The notes below the pieces were generated by a model. That model saw nothing but the letters and a program-made list of their open reading frames with translations. It made no database searches and was not told the origin of the DNA. The translations under genes and the position numbers were made by a program. From assembly GCA_963535465.1 (NCBI GenBank), contig CAUSWF010000008.1:1-58305 (forward strand): a stretch of DNA of 58,305 nucleotides. The letters run 5' to 3'. Positions 1 through 8,569 of this stretch are shown piece by piece (the first letter of the stretch is position 1; each line of letters opens with the position of its first letter). The stretch comes from CAUSWF01 sp963535465. GTDB taxonomy: Bacteria > Bacillota_I > Bacilli_A > RF39 > UBA660.

Positions 1-10
1 TTTTATAGAA

Positions 11-35
11 AAAGAATCTAATTAGATTCTTTTTT
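11..35 (-). terminator. Intrinsic terminator of rarA
   Basis: A perfect 22-base palindrome at 11-32 ends in a run of T on both strands and overlaps the rarA stop codon. It serves rarA on the minus strand and could also work in the other direction. Confidence 0.75.
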
Positions 36-1340
36 CAATTCTTCTTTATATCTATTTATACTTTCTAGCGTTTCTTTTATCTTTTTCTCGTTACCATTAT
101 TTGTTGGTTCATAATAGATTTTACCTATTAATTCTTGTGGCATACATTCTAAATCTGTTATTCCGTATTTATAATCATGAGCATATTTATAACCAGCTCC
201 AACTCCATTTTCTTTATCAAATGATGTTACAGCATTTCTTAGATGCATTGGTACTTTTATATGATATGTGTTTTTAGCGTCTTCTGCTGCTTTTATATAT
301 GCTGTTTCTAATCTATTAGATTTTGGAGATATTGCTAAATATATAGTAGCTTGAGAAAGTGCTGTATTTGCTTCTGGCATACCAAGTAATTCTAATGCAT
401 CTTTTGCTGCGACTGCTTGAGGAAGAGCATTTGGGTTTGCTAGTCCTATATCTTCTGATGCTATTCTTACTAGTCTTCTTACTACATACATTGGGTCTTC
501 TCCTGCTTCTAACATTCTTGCCAGATAATAGATTGCTGCCTGAGGAGATGATGATCTAATTGATTTTTGAAATGCACTTATAAGATTATAATGTTCTTCT
601 CCATTTTTATCATATATAAATGATTTTGTTTTTAATAATTCTTCTAATATTTTTATGTTTATTATTCTTTTACCATCTACTACTTTAGCTCCATTTACTA
701 TATTTTCTAGTGTGTTTAATGCAGTTCTTGCATCTTCTTGAGAAGTTATTGCGATATAGTTAATTGATTCTTCATCTATTTCTACATTTAGACTTTCTAT
801 TATAGAATCTTTTAATGCTCTTTCTAATATTTTTTTAATATTATCTATATTTAGTCCTTTTAATCTATATACTTTTACTCTAGATAATAAAGCAGTATTT
901 ACTTCGAATGATGGGTTTTCTGTTGTTGCTCCTAAAAGTATTATATCTCCATTTTCTATGTATGGTAAAAAAGTATCTTGCTGAAGTTTGTTAAATCTAT
1001 GAATTTCATCTACAAAAAGAATCGTTTTTTTATTATTTAGTTTATTATATTTAGATTTTTCTATTGCTTCTTTTATATCTTTTATGCCGGAAGTTGTTGC
1101 GCTTAATTCTATAAATGCAGCATCTGTTTTTTCTGATATTATTTTAGCTAATGTAGTTTTTCCTACTCCTGGTGGACCATATAAAATCATAGAACTTATA
1201 AGATCATTTTCAATCATGTTTCTTAGTGGAGTGCCTTTACCTATTGTATCATCTTGACCTATAAAATCTTCTAATGTCTTTGGCCTCATTCTTTCAGCTA
1301 ACGGCTTAAAATTATTTTCTACTGTATCAAATATATTCAT
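18..1340 (-). CDS. rarA: Replication-associated recombination protein RarA (MgsA), AAA+ ATPase
   Basis: This is a full-length 440-aa clamp-loader-like AAA+ ATPase of the RarA/MgsA/WRNIP1 family, which acts at stalled or gapped replication forks. The Walker A motif GPPGVGKTT lies at residues 55-63 and the Walker B stretch FVDEIHRFN near 109-117, followed by sensor 1 (GATTENPSFE) and the typical C-terminal MgsA helical tetramerisation region. The ATG at 1340 follows a good AGGAGGG ribosome site. The gene begins only 13 bases after the terminator of the upstream 511-aa gene, so it may depend on readthrough or on a promoter inside that gene. Family assignment is secure. Confidence 0.96.
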   Translation of the reverse strand: MNIFDTVENNFKPLAERMRPKTLEDFIGQDDTIGKGTPLRNMIENDLISSMILYGPPGVGKTTLAKIISEKTDAAFIELSATTSGIKDIKEAIEKSKYNKLNNKKTILFVDEIHRFNKLQQDTFLPYIENGDIILLGATTENPSFEVNTALLSRVKVYRLKGLNIDNIKKILERALKDSIIESLNVEIDEESINYIAITSQEDARTALNTLENIVNGAKVVDGKRIINIKILEELLKTKSFIYDKNGEEHYNLISAFQKSIRSSSPQAAIYYLARMLEAGEDPMYVVRRLVRIASEDIGLANPNALPQAVAAKDALELLGMPEANTALSQATIYLAISPKSNRLETAYIKAAEDAKNTYHIKVPMHLRNAVTSFDKENGVGAGYKYAHDYKYGITDLECMPQELIGKIYYEPTNNGNEKKIKETLESINRYKEELKKESN

Positions 1341-1352
1341 ATTCCCTCCTGA

Positions 1353-1372
1353 TGAAAAAAGGGCTTTGCCCT
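1353..1372 (-). terminator. Intrinsic terminator between the WG-like gene and rarA
   Basis: AGGGC-TTT-GCCCT forms a stem at 1360-1372 followed on the minus strand by six T. It overlaps the stop codon of the upstream gene and sits directly before the rarA ribosome site, so it can limit readthrough into rarA. Confidence 0.7.
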
Positions 1373-2906
1373 ATTTATCTTCGTAAATTGTTTTCCCTGT
1401 ATATAGATAATATATTGTTCCTTTAGTAGTTTTATCTGCGATATATTTATTGTGCATTGTAATATTACCTTCAGTTGATGTTATTAATACTTTACCTGTT
1501 GATAAATCATATATTTCTTTACTACCATTTTCTAATAAAACAATTGCATAGAATTTATTATCTTTTTTATATAGTGCTATTTCTTTTGATTTTGGTATTA
1601 TTAACTCTTTTCCTATTAAATTAATTAATCCATATTTTCCATCTTTTTTGACTACGTAATATTCTAGATTTGTACTAGACGAATATCCATAAGGAGTAAT
1701 CTCTTCATAATCAGCTGATGCTTTTTCGCCATTTTTATTAATTAGATATTGTGTTTTTATTCCTTCTTCTTGTACTAATGCAGTAGATCCAGCATTAAAA
1801 TCTTCTGCTTGAACAAATGATTTATTAAATAGTTTTTCTCCTTTAGAATTGTAAAATGATATTAAGTTTGTTTCATTATCTTTTAATGGATAAATGTTTT
1901 CAAATGTGTGTGTTAAAGCAAATACTTGAGTCTTCACAGGTAATTCTTTTACTAATTTTCCATCACTATAGAATTTAGTAGTTTCATAATTAGATACAAT
2001 ATAGTTATCTTTATCATAGAAATAAGTACCATTTACTAATTTTGTTGAAGCTTCTCCATTATCTTCTATTAGATAAGTATCTTCTGATATTTTACATGTA
2101 TAACGATCTCTTAATAGATTTACGGCATCACATGTTGATGGTAGGTTTATTAATTTTTTATTATTATATAATTTAAATCTTTTTGGTTCTTTTGTATCAA
2201 TAGTTTTACTAAATAAATAACTTTCGTTTTCAAACTTACTATCAATTCTATATCTTCCTTCAAATTTAGCTATTTTTTTCTCTTCTACTAAATCATATGC
2301 ATATGTTTCTTTTGAATTTATAGTTATAGTCATAACTTTTTCTATTCGATTAATTTCAGTTGATGTGTCTTTTGTATAATTTATTCTATCTAATACATTT
2401 CCTCTATAATTAACTACTATAATAGTTTTTCTCTCAATATCTTTTAATACTACTACATAGTTTGATTTATATACAACTATAGCATCTTTTAAACTATATA
2501 TTAAAAATCCTCTTCCTGTTACAAGTTCTTCTTTACTATCTTTTGATACTATATAAAATGGTCCACATTGTTTGATTGTATCATACTCTTTATTACTAAG
2601 TGTTATTTTACCATATTCATTTATAACTACATCTTTATTATCTTTTTTAGTTAATGCATAACCACCAATGAACGATGATTTACGGCTGAATATAAAGTCA
2701 CTTACTTTTTCTCCAGATGTTCTAAATAAGACATAGCCTTTGTCATTATTAATAAAGAAAGCTTCTGCATCTGTTGGAGTTTTTTTGATATTATTGTTAG
2801 TAATATCTATTCCTCCTTTTCCTTTACTACATGCTTTTCCAAATACTATTATCAATCCAATTATTAATATTATCGTTGCTAACTTTTTTTTACTATTATC
2901 ATTCAT
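1371..2906 (-). CDS. Membrane-anchored protein with WG-repeat-like beta-rich ectodomain, function unknown
   Basis: The protein has a short lysine-rich head, one N-terminal membrane segment (about residues 8-26) and then some 480 residues outside the membrane. The ectodomain is built of short beta-rich units; near the C-terminus the motif DGKYGLINLIGKELI is characteristic of WG repeats. I chose the ATG at 2906 (511 aa) because AAGGAG lies at the right distance before it; an in-frame ATG at 2924 lacks a good ribosome site. A promoter precedes it at 2925-2953. The cysteine after the membrane segment is not in a proper lipobox, so I call it an anchor rather than a lipoprotein. No specific function can be given. 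Confidence 0.7.
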   Translation of the reverse strand: MNDNSKKKLATIILIIGLIIVFGKACSKGKGGIDITNNNIKKTPTDAEAFFINNDKGYVLFRTSGEKVSDFIFSRKSSFIGGYALTKKDNKDVVINEYGKITLSNKEYDTIKQCGPFYIVSKDSKEELVTGRGFLIYSLKDAIVVYKSNYVVVLKDIERKTIIVVNYRGNVLDRINYTKDTSTEINRIEKVMTITINSKETYAYDLVEEKKIAKFEGRYRIDSKFENESYLFSKTIDTKEPKRFKLYNNKKLINLPSTCDAVNLLRDRYTCKISEDTYLIEDNGEASTKLVNGTYFYDKDNYIVSNYETTKFYSDGKLVKELPVKTQVFALTHTFENIYPLKDNETNLISFYNSKGEKLFNKSFVQAEDFNAGSTALVQEEGIKTQYLINKNGEKASADYEEITPYGYSSSTNLEYYVVKKDGKYGLINLIGKELIIPKSKEIALYKKDNKFYAIVLLENGSKEIYDLSTGKVLITSTEGNITMHNKYIADKTTKGTIYYLYTGKTIYEDK

Positions 2907-2924
2907 ATTCTGCTCCTTAAACAT

Positions 2925-2953
2925 ATTATAGTAAAATATTTATTTTATTACAA
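2925..2953 (-). promoter_or_regulatory. SigA-type promoter for the WG-like gene
   Basis: TTGTAA (2948-2953) and TATAAT (2925-2930) on the minus strand are separated by exactly 17 bases. The transcript would start very close to the chosen ATG at 2906. Confidence 0.6.
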
Positions 2954-2978
2954 TGGTGTTAGTTATTATTTAAAAGTA

Positions 2979-2987
2979 TGATATAAT
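2979..2987 (+). promoter_or_regulatory. Extended -10 promoter (TGATATAAT) for the CPBP gene
   Basis: TGATATAAT occurs 22 bases before the plus-strand ATG at 3009, with no good -35 box. The same nine-base element precedes several other genes in this window. Confidence 0.55.
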
Positions 2988-3008
2988 TTTATTTGTCTAG
3001 GAGGATTT

Positions 3009-3686
3009 ATGGAAAATAAAAAATTAAGAGGAATATTAGTATGTTTATTATTTTTTCTATCTAAATATATTCAAAAGTTTTATAGTTATTTATTGAAAAT
3101 TGATATTAATAAAATAACTGCTAATCAGGCTATATATTTATCTTTATATGCTACACTTACTATATTATTAATATATATATTACTATATAGAGAAGATATT
3201 AAGAAGGATATGAAAAGATTTAAAAATAATTTATGGGAATCACTAAATAATGGTCTAGGGGCTTGGTTTATGGGATTTGTATTTATGTTTATGGCTAATA
3301 CCTTTATTACTTCATTTTTTAGTATAACTTCTGGTAATGAAAATATTGTTAGAGCGATGATTAAAATAAATCCTTCCATTATGCTTTTATATGCTGGTAT
3401 TTTAGGTCCAATAAACGAAGAATTGGTATTTAGAAAAGCTATTCGTGATATTATGGGTGATAAATATAAAGTTTTATTTATAATTATTTCAGGTTTAATA
3501 TTTGGATATCTTCATGTTACTAATTTAGATGTAAATATTTATAATATATTATTTATAATTCCTTATGGTATATTAGGTATGGCTTTAGCATATACTTATC
3601 GTGAAACTGATTCTATAATAACACCAATTTTAATTCATATGTTTCATAATATTGCAGTTACTTTATTTGTAATATTCTTAGTATAA
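3009..3686 (+). CDS. CPBP-family intramembrane metalloprotease (CAAX protease-like)
   Basis: A 225-aa polytopic membrane protein with about six to seven hydrophobic segments and the three CPBP (ABI) signatures: EELVFR (EExxxR) at residues 137-142, FGYLH at 165-169 and HMFHN at 210-214. These residues form the intramembrane glutamate/histidine metal site of the Rce1-like family. In Bacillota such proteins often process or give immunity to peptides, but no bacteriocin gene is adjacent, so the substrate is unknown. It starts at an ATG after AGGAGG, reads against its neighbours and ends at its own terminator, so it is a single-gene unit. Confidence 0.88.
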   Translation: MENKKLRGILVCLLFFLSKYIQKFYSYLLKIDINKITANQAIYLSLYATLTILLIYILLYREDIKKDMKRFKNNLWESLNNGLGAWFMGFVFMFMANTFITSFFSITSGNENIVRAMIKINPSIMLLYAGILGPINEELVFRKAIRDIMGDKYKVLFIIISGLIFGYLHVTNLDVNIYNILFIIPYGILGMALAYTYRETDSIITPILIHMFHNIAVTLFVIFLV

Positions 3687-3712
3687 AAGTTCTTTACTGA
3701 ACTTTTTTTATT
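3685..3712 (+). terminator. Terminator of the CPBP gene
   Basis: AAAAGTTC and GAACTTTT form an 8-bp stem with a six-base loop, followed by a run of T on the plus strand. Confidence 0.75.
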
Positions 3713-3713
3713 A

Positions 3714-3738
3714 TAAAAAAAGAAAAGCATAGCTTTTC
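3714..3738 (-). terminator. Terminator of the infB/rbfA operon
   Basis: GAAAAGC-ATA-GCTTTTC is followed on the minus strand by seven T. It ends the convergent minus-strand operon and overlaps the last codons of its final gene. Confidence 0.7.
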
Positions 3739-4285
3739 ATATTATATTATCTTTCTCATTTAATATTTTTTCTATTAAATAAATAAATATTATTAGTAAT
3801 AAGTCCAATACAATTATAAATAAATATAGTAATAGATTACTCATAATAAATGTATTTATTGTTACTATTATATATAGTGAATAAAATATTATTATTACTA
3901 GTAATGATTTTATTATACTTATAATATATGTGTTTTTATTAATGTATTTATTTAACAGATAGTTTATTATGCTTACTATTAGATATATAACTATTAGTTC
4001 AATATAGATAAGCATTTGTTTCCTTATTATAAAGGAAAATATAAATTCATATATCATTGGAGATATTCCAGATATTATTATTGATTGTAATAATTTATTT
4101 TTATGTTTTTTAAATATTATATTTTCTATATATATAATTATTGGTAAGACAAATACTGTATATGGTACTTTTAGATTAAGTAGATTGAACTTATATTTTA
4201 ATAGTACTATACCAAATATAGTAAAAGATGATAGTAGTAATGTATATATCCAACTATCATCATAAAATTCTTTATTTTTGCTCAT
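3737..4285 (-). CDS. Polytopic membrane protein, unknown
   Basis: A 182-aa hydrophobic protein with about six predicted membrane segments separated by very short loops and a short charged N-terminus. I recognise no family motif. It overlaps the end of rbfA by 14 bases and is the last gene of the rimP-rbfA operon, where other Bacillota often carry truB or rpsO. Its stop codon is TGA, evidence that TGA terminates in this organism. The ribosome site (AGAGAAAG) is weak, consistent with translational coupling to rbfA. Confidence 0.6.
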   Translation of the reverse strand: MSKNKEFYDDSWIYTLLLSSFTIFGIVLLKYKFNLLNLKVPYTVFVLPIIIYIENIIFKKHKNKLLQSIIISGISPMIYEFIFSFIIRKQMLIYIELIVIYLIVSIINYLLNKYINKNTYIISIIKSLLVIIIFYSLYIIVTINTFIMSNLLLYLFIIVLDLLLIIFIYLIEKILNEKDNII

Positions 4286-4616
4286 TAACTTTCTCTATCA
4301 ATTCATCTATATGTTTACCATATTCATCTGATTGATCATATATAAATCTTAATTCTGGGGTTTTATAAATATTAAATTTATGAGAAAGTTCTCTTCTTAA
4401 GAAACCTTTTGCTCTTTCTAGAGCTTTTTTTGTTTCTTCTTTTTTAGATTCATTTAGACAAGTATAATATACTTTTGCATAACTATAGTCAGATGTTATT
4501 TCAACTTCTCTTATTGTGACAAAAGATATTGCTTCATCTTTTACTTCTCTTAGTAGAAGTAGTGATAACTCTTCTTGAAAAGCATCATTTAGTCTTTCTA
4601 ATCTTATATTTTTCAT
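4272..4616 (-). CDS. rbfA: Ribosome-binding factor A
   Basis: A 114-aa KH-like protein of normal length for RbfA, which binds the 30S subunit during late 16S rRNA maturation and cold adaptation. It has the family start (RLERLNDAFQEELS), the central SDYSYAKVYYT strand and the RRELSHKFNIYKTPELRF region. It follows infB with a TAATG overlap (the infB stop and the rbfA start share one base), the standard arrangement in Bacillota. Confidence 0.95.
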   Translation of the reverse strand: MKNIRLERLNDAFQEELSLLLLREVKDEAISFVTIREVEITSDYSYAKVYYTCLNESKKEETKKALERAKGFLRRELSHKFNIYKTPELRFIYDQSDEYGKHIDELIEKVNEQK

Positions 4617-6730
4617 TATAGTTCCACCTTTACTAATTCGTAGATTTCTATAATATCTTGTTCTTTATAATCTTGACAATTTAGAAGAGTTATTCCACAT
4701 TCCATACCGTTTGTTACTTCTTTGGCATTATCTTTTCCTTTTTGAAGAGTATTTACTTCTCCATTATATATAACTATGTCATCTCTTATTAGTCTTGCTT
4801 TGGCTCCAGTTGTTACTTTACCATTTGTTACTTTACATCCAGCAATTAGTCCTACTTTAGAGAATTTGAATATTTGTCTTATTTCTAATGTGCCTATTAC
4901 TTTTTCTTCAAATTCTGGTTCTAGTAATCCTTTCATTGCTTTTTCCATATCTTCTACAACTTTGTAGATGATGTCATATGTTTTTATTGTTACGCCATAT
5001 GATTTAGCAGTATCCATCACTTTAGAATTTCCTCTTACATTAAATCCTATAATCATAGCGTTTGATGCCCCTGCTAAAACTACATCTGATTCAGTAATTC
5101 CACCTACTGCTGATCTTATTACTTCAACTTTTACACCTTCAACATCTATTTTTTCTAATGCTGATTTTACTGCTTCAGCTGATCCATTTACGTCTGCTTT
5201 TAATACGACTTTTATTTCTTTTTGACCTTCTTTGATTCTATCAAACAAGTCTTCTAGTGATACTCCAGCTAAATTAGATGATGCTTCTTTAGCTCTTTCT
5301 GTTCTTTCAGTTGCGATTTTCTTAGCTTCTTTTTCTGATTCAAATGCCATGAATTTATCTCCAGCATCTGGTACTTCAGTTAATCCAGTTATTTCTACAG
5401 GTGATGCAGGTCCTGCTGAAACTAGTCCTTTTCCTAAATCATTTTTTATAGTTCTAACCTTAGCATAGGCATTTCCTATAACCATAGGGTCTCCTATTCT
5501 TAGTGTTCCATTTTGAATTAATACTGTTGCACAAATTCCTGCTTTGTCATCTTTTTTAGATTCTATTACTGTTCCTGTTGCATATCTATCTGGATTTGCT
5601 TTATATTCTTGCATTTCGGCTACTAGTAAGATATTTTCTAATAGTTCGTCTACTCCTGTTCCATTCTTGGCAGATATTTCATTTACTATTATATCTCCAC
5701 CCCATGATTCTGGAGTTAGTCCGTGTTCAGCTAAACCTGTTAGTGTTCTTTCTACATTAGCATCTGGTTTATCTACTTTATTTATTGCAACTAATATTGG
5801 GACATTAGCGGCTTTGGCGTGATCTATTGCCTCAACTGTTTGTGGCATTACTCCGTCATCTGCTGCGACTATTATTATTACTATATCAGTAATTTGTGCT
5901 CCACGAGCTCTCATAGAAGTAAATGCTGCGTGTCCTGGTGTATCGATAAATGTAAGTTTCTTATCTTTATAATTTACCATATAGGCACCAATTGCTTGTG
6001 TTATTCCTCCAGCTTCTCCACTTGCGACATTTGCTTTTCTTATTGTATCAAGTAAAGTTGTTTTACCATGGTCTACGTGCCCCATAATTGTAATAATTGG
6101 AGGTCTTTCTTTTAAATCTTCTTCTCTATCATTTATTTCAAATTCTTCAAAGTTAGAAATATCAGCTGTTTCTTCTTTTTTTAGTTCTTTATTATAGTCT
6201 GCTACTAGAACTTCTGCTGTATCATAGTCAACTGATTGATTTACAGTTGCCATTATACCTAATGCCATAAGTTTTTTTATTAACTCTACACCTTTTATAT
6301 CTAGTGCTTCAGCTAATTCTAATACTGTCATGTTATTTTTATAAAGTACTACATCTTCTCTTACGTCTGCTTCATTACTTTGCAGTTTTTCTTTATTCTT
6401 ATACATGTTTTTCTTTTGTTTTAAGAATTCTTTTTTATTAGATTTATTATCTTTTACTTTTTTACTTTTTATTTTAGTAAATTTAGTTTCTGAATCATTA
6501 TATGAAGTTGTTGCGGCTGCTAATTCTTCTGCTTTTTCATCTTCTTCGTATATATTTTCTTCTACTAAATCTTCTTGTTCTTCTTGTGGTAGGTTGTTAT
6601 CAAGTGTGATTATTGCTTCGTCGTCTAGTAGTTCATCCTCATTTTTATATTTTAAATTTAGTGAAACACATAATTTTAGTATTTTTTCTACAGTTCTTCC
6701 TACGTCATTTGCATAATCTTTTATTGTCAT
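4616..6730 (-). CDS. infB: Translation initiation factor IF-2
   Basis: A 704-aa GTPase that delivers initiator tRNA to the 30S subunit. Residues 1-50 resemble one IF2 N-terminal module, residues 50-120 are a charged low-complexity linker and about 128-180 form a second IF2-N domain. The G domain begins with GHVDHGKTT at 217-225, followed by DTPGHAAF and NKVDKPD, then the usual domains II-IV. The length is typical for a Bacillota IF-2. It lies between ylxR and rbfA in the nusA operon; the ylxQ/L7Ae gene that often sits before infB is absent. Confidence 0.97.
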   Translation of the reverse strand: MTIKDYANDVGRTVEKILKLCVSLNLKYKNEDELLDDEAIITLDNNLPQEEQEDLVEENIYEEDEKAEELAAATTSYNDSETKFTKIKSKKVKDNKSNKKEFLKQKKNMYKNKEKLQSNEADVREDVVLYKNNMTVLELAEALDIKGVELIKKLMALGIMATVNQSVDYDTAEVLVADYNKELKKEETADISNFEEFEINDREEDLKERPPIITIMGHVDHGKTTLLDTIRKANVASGEAGGITQAIGAYMVNYKDKKLTFIDTPGHAAFTSMRARGAQITDIVIIIVAADDGVMPQTVEAIDHAKAANVPILVAINKVDKPDANVERTLTGLAEHGLTPESWGGDIIVNEISAKNGTGVDELLENILLVAEMQEYKANPDRYATGTVIESKKDDKAGICATVLIQNGTLRIGDPMVIGNAYAKVRTIKNDLGKGLVSAGPASPVEITGLTEVPDAGDKFMAFESEKEAKKIATERTERAKEASSNLAGVSLEDLFDRIKEGQKEIKVVLKADVNGSAEAVKSALEKIDVEGVKVEVIRSAVGGITESDVVLAGASNAMIIGFNVRGNSKVMDTAKSYGVTIKTYDIIYKVVEDMEKAMKGLLEPEFEEKVIGTLEIRQIFKFSKVGLIAGCKVTNGKVTTGAKARLIRDDIVIYNGEVNTLQKGKDNAKEVTNGMECGITLLNCQDYKEQDIIEIYELVKVEL

Positions 6731-6747
6731 ACACTCACCTCTTTCTT

Positions 6748-7005
6748 TTATTTTAATATATTTCTTATTTCTTCATATATTTCATCTGGTATAGTTGTTT
6801 CAAGTTTTTTATCTAATATCTTAGTTTTTATAGCTCTTTCTAAGACTTCCATATCCTTTTTAATATATGCTCCTCTTCCGTTTAATTTACCAGTTAAATC
6901 TATTGCTACTTCATTTTCTTTATTTTTAACTATTCTTAGTAAATCTTTTTTTGGTAATAATTCTTTTGTTATTACGCAAGTTCTAAGTGGTATTTTTTTT
7001 ATCAT
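6748..7005 (-). CDS. ylxR: YlxR (RnpM-like) nucleic-acid-binding protein
   Basis: An 85-aa DUF448 protein with the family signatures RTCVITKELLPKKDLLRIV and GRGAYI. In B. subtilis the homologue (YlxR/RnpM) binds RNA and has been linked to RNase P regulation. It sits 4 bases after nusA and 17 before infB. The usual partner YlxQ is missing from this operon. Confidence 0.93.
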   Translation of the reverse strand: MIKKIPLRTCVITKELLPKKDLLRIVKNKENEVAIDLTGKLNGRGAYIKKDMEVLERAIKTKILDKKLETTIPDEIYEEIRNILK

Positions 7006-7009
7006 TATA

Positions 7010-8209
7010 TTACCTAATGTTAATACCAGCTTCTGCTGCTTCTTCTTTTGTCTTTATATCTATTTTGTAATGTGTTAGGCGGCTTGCTAGTTTAGCATTT
7101 TGTCCTTTCTTACCTATTGCTAGTGAGAAATTATCTCCATCAGCTATAACTAATGCTTCTTGTTTCTTTTCATCTGTTATTGCTACTGTTAAGTTTTTAG
7201 CAGGTAGTAAAGCATTTTCTATAAATTTAGCTGGATCACTATCATATTTAATAATATCTAGTTTTTCTCCATTTAATTCTTTAATTATTCTATTAATTCT
7301 TGAGCCTTTTTCACCAATACATGCTCCTAGTGGATCAATATTCATATTGTCTGATGCTACTGCTACTTTAGAACGAGATCCTGCGTCACGAGCTACTGAG
7401 TATATTAATACTGTTCCTGATGTTATTTCTGGTATTTCAGATTCAAATAATCTTTTTACAAATCCATAATGGCGACGAGATAATAATACTGTTACATTTT
7501 TTCCTGTTGTATCTACTTTTGTTACATATACTTTTATTTGAGAACCCATTTCTATATGTTCTCCTGGTATTATATCTTTTTTAGATAATATTCCGTTTGT
7601 TCTTCCTAAATCAATGAAGTAGTTATCTGTATCTTCTAGAGCAACTGTTCCGATTAACATTTCATCTTCTTTATCTCCAAAGTCTTCTGTAATTGATGCT
7701 CTTTCTGCTTCACGAATTTTTTGAATCACTACTTGTTTAGCAGTTGATGTTGCTACTCTTCCAAAGTCTTTTGGAGTTACTTCTGTATCGATTGTATCTC
7801 CTATTTCATATGTTTTATTTATCTTTTTAGCATCGCTTAATTTAATTTCTGTATCTTTGTTGAAGAATGAAATTTGTTCTATTTCTTTTTCTTCTTCATC
7901 AGCTTCTTCTTTCTCTTCATGATTAGGTATTTCTGTATCTAAATCTTCATCTTCTGCATAGCGATTAAATAATTCTTCTTCATATTCTTCTTTTGTTAAT
8001 TTATCATCTGGTACTACTGTTAAATAAGAAAATACTTTTATATCTCCTGTTTCTCTATCAAATAATACTCTAACATTTGTCTTTGAATCAAAATTTTTCT
8101 TATAGGCTGAAGTTAAAGCTAACTCCATTGCTTGATATACTACTTCCTTATCAATATTTTTTTCTAATACTATGTTATCTACTGCTTTTTTAAATTCTTT
8201 TGCGTTCAT
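7010..8209 (-). CDS. nusA: Transcription termination/antitermination factor NusA
   Basis: A NusA protein with the N-terminal RNA polymerase-binding domain, an S1 domain (DTEVTPKDFGRV to VTKVDTTGKNV region) and two KH domains (CIGEKGSRINRIIKEL and AIGKKGQNAKLASRLT). The ATG at 8209 (399 aa) is preferred because AGGTG lies six bases before it; the in-frame GTG at 8218 would be too close to that site. Thus rimP ends one base before nusA starts. An unusual glutamate-rich insert of about 35 residues (NRYAEDEDLDTEI to EKEIEQISFF) lies between the N-terminal domain and S1. Confidence 0.95.
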   Translation of the reverse strand: MNAKEFKKAVDNIVLEKNIDKEVVYQAMELALTSAYKKNFDSKTNVRVLFDRETGDIKVFSYLTVVPDDKLTKEEYEEELFNRYAEDEDLDTEIPNHEEKEEADEEEKEIEQISFFNKDTEIKLSDAKKINKTYEIGDTIDTEVTPKDFGRVATSTAKQVVIQKIREAERASITEDFGDKEDEMLIGTVALEDTDNYFIDLGRTNGILSKKDIIPGEHIEMGSQIKVYVTKVDTTGKNVTVLLSRRHYGFVKRLFESEIPEITSGTVLIYSVARDAGSRSKVAVASDNMNIDPLGACIGEKGSRINRIIKELNGEKLDIIKYDSDPAKFIENALLPAKNLTVAITDEKKQEALVIADGDNFSLAIGKKGQNAKLASRLTHYKIDIKTKEEAAEAGINIR

Positions 8210-8210
8210 T

Positions 8211-8459
8211 TTACTCACCTTTCTTTTTTGAATAGATATCTAATTCATCGATGTTTTCTAATATAGTTTTTTCTTTGTCTAGGATGTCATTTATTATACG
8301 AGATGCTGCCGTTACTTTATTTAAGTCTATTACTTCATTACTATCCACTTCAATATTTAAGATAATCTTTTGTTCTACTTCTTCAGTATAAGCATCACAT
8401 ACTTCCATGTTTAAGTCTTTTAATTTAGTATCTACTAAATCTTTTATTTTCTCTAACAT
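8211..8459 (-). CDS. rimP: Truncated ribosome maturation factor RimP (N-terminal domain only)
   Basis: The product has 82 aa, against about 150 for normal RimP. It matches the N-terminal alpha/beta domain (LEKIKDLVDTKLKDLNMEVCDAY, then the dimer-like strand and the VTAASRIINDILD helix) but the C-terminal SH3-like domain that contacts ribosomal protein S12 is absent. No continuation exists in another frame, because nusA starts immediately afterwards. Position between a promoter and nusA strongly supports identity. Whether the half-protein still works in 30S assembly is unknown. The start is supported by a strong AAAGGAGGAG site. Confidence 0.8.
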   Translation of the reverse strand: MLEKIKDLVDTKLKDLNMEVCDAYTEEVEQKIILNIEVDSNEVIDLNKVTAASRIINDILDKEKTILENIDELDIYSKKKGE

Positions 8460-8481
8460 ACTCCTCCTTTATAACACGAAT

Positions 8482-8507
8482 AAGGAGTGGAAAATACTCC
8501 ACTCCTT
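8482..8507 (-). promoter_or_regulatory. Leader hairpin upstream of rimP with anti-Shine-Dalgarno arm
   Basis: A perfect 10-bp stem (8482-8491 with 8498-8507, six-base loop) lies in the rimP leader. It is not followed by a T run on either strand, so it is not a simple terminator. Its 3' arm in the RNA ends in CTCCTT, which can also pair with AAGGAG of the rimP ribosome site at 8464-8469. Confidence 0.5.
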
Positions 8508-8518
8508 TCTCATTTAGT

Positions 8519-8546
8519 ATTATAACACAATATTATTAAAATACAA
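8519..8546 (-). promoter_or_regulatory. SigA promoter of the rimP-nusA-ylxR-infB-rbfA operon
   Basis: On the minus strand TTGTAT (8541-8546), a 16-base spacer and TATAAT (8519-8524) with a TG extension give a good promoter. It separates this operon from truB and leaves a leader of about 50 bases that contains the hairpin at 8482-8507. Confidence 0.65.
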
Positions 8547-8569
8547 TTATTTATTTAATAATATCGTAA

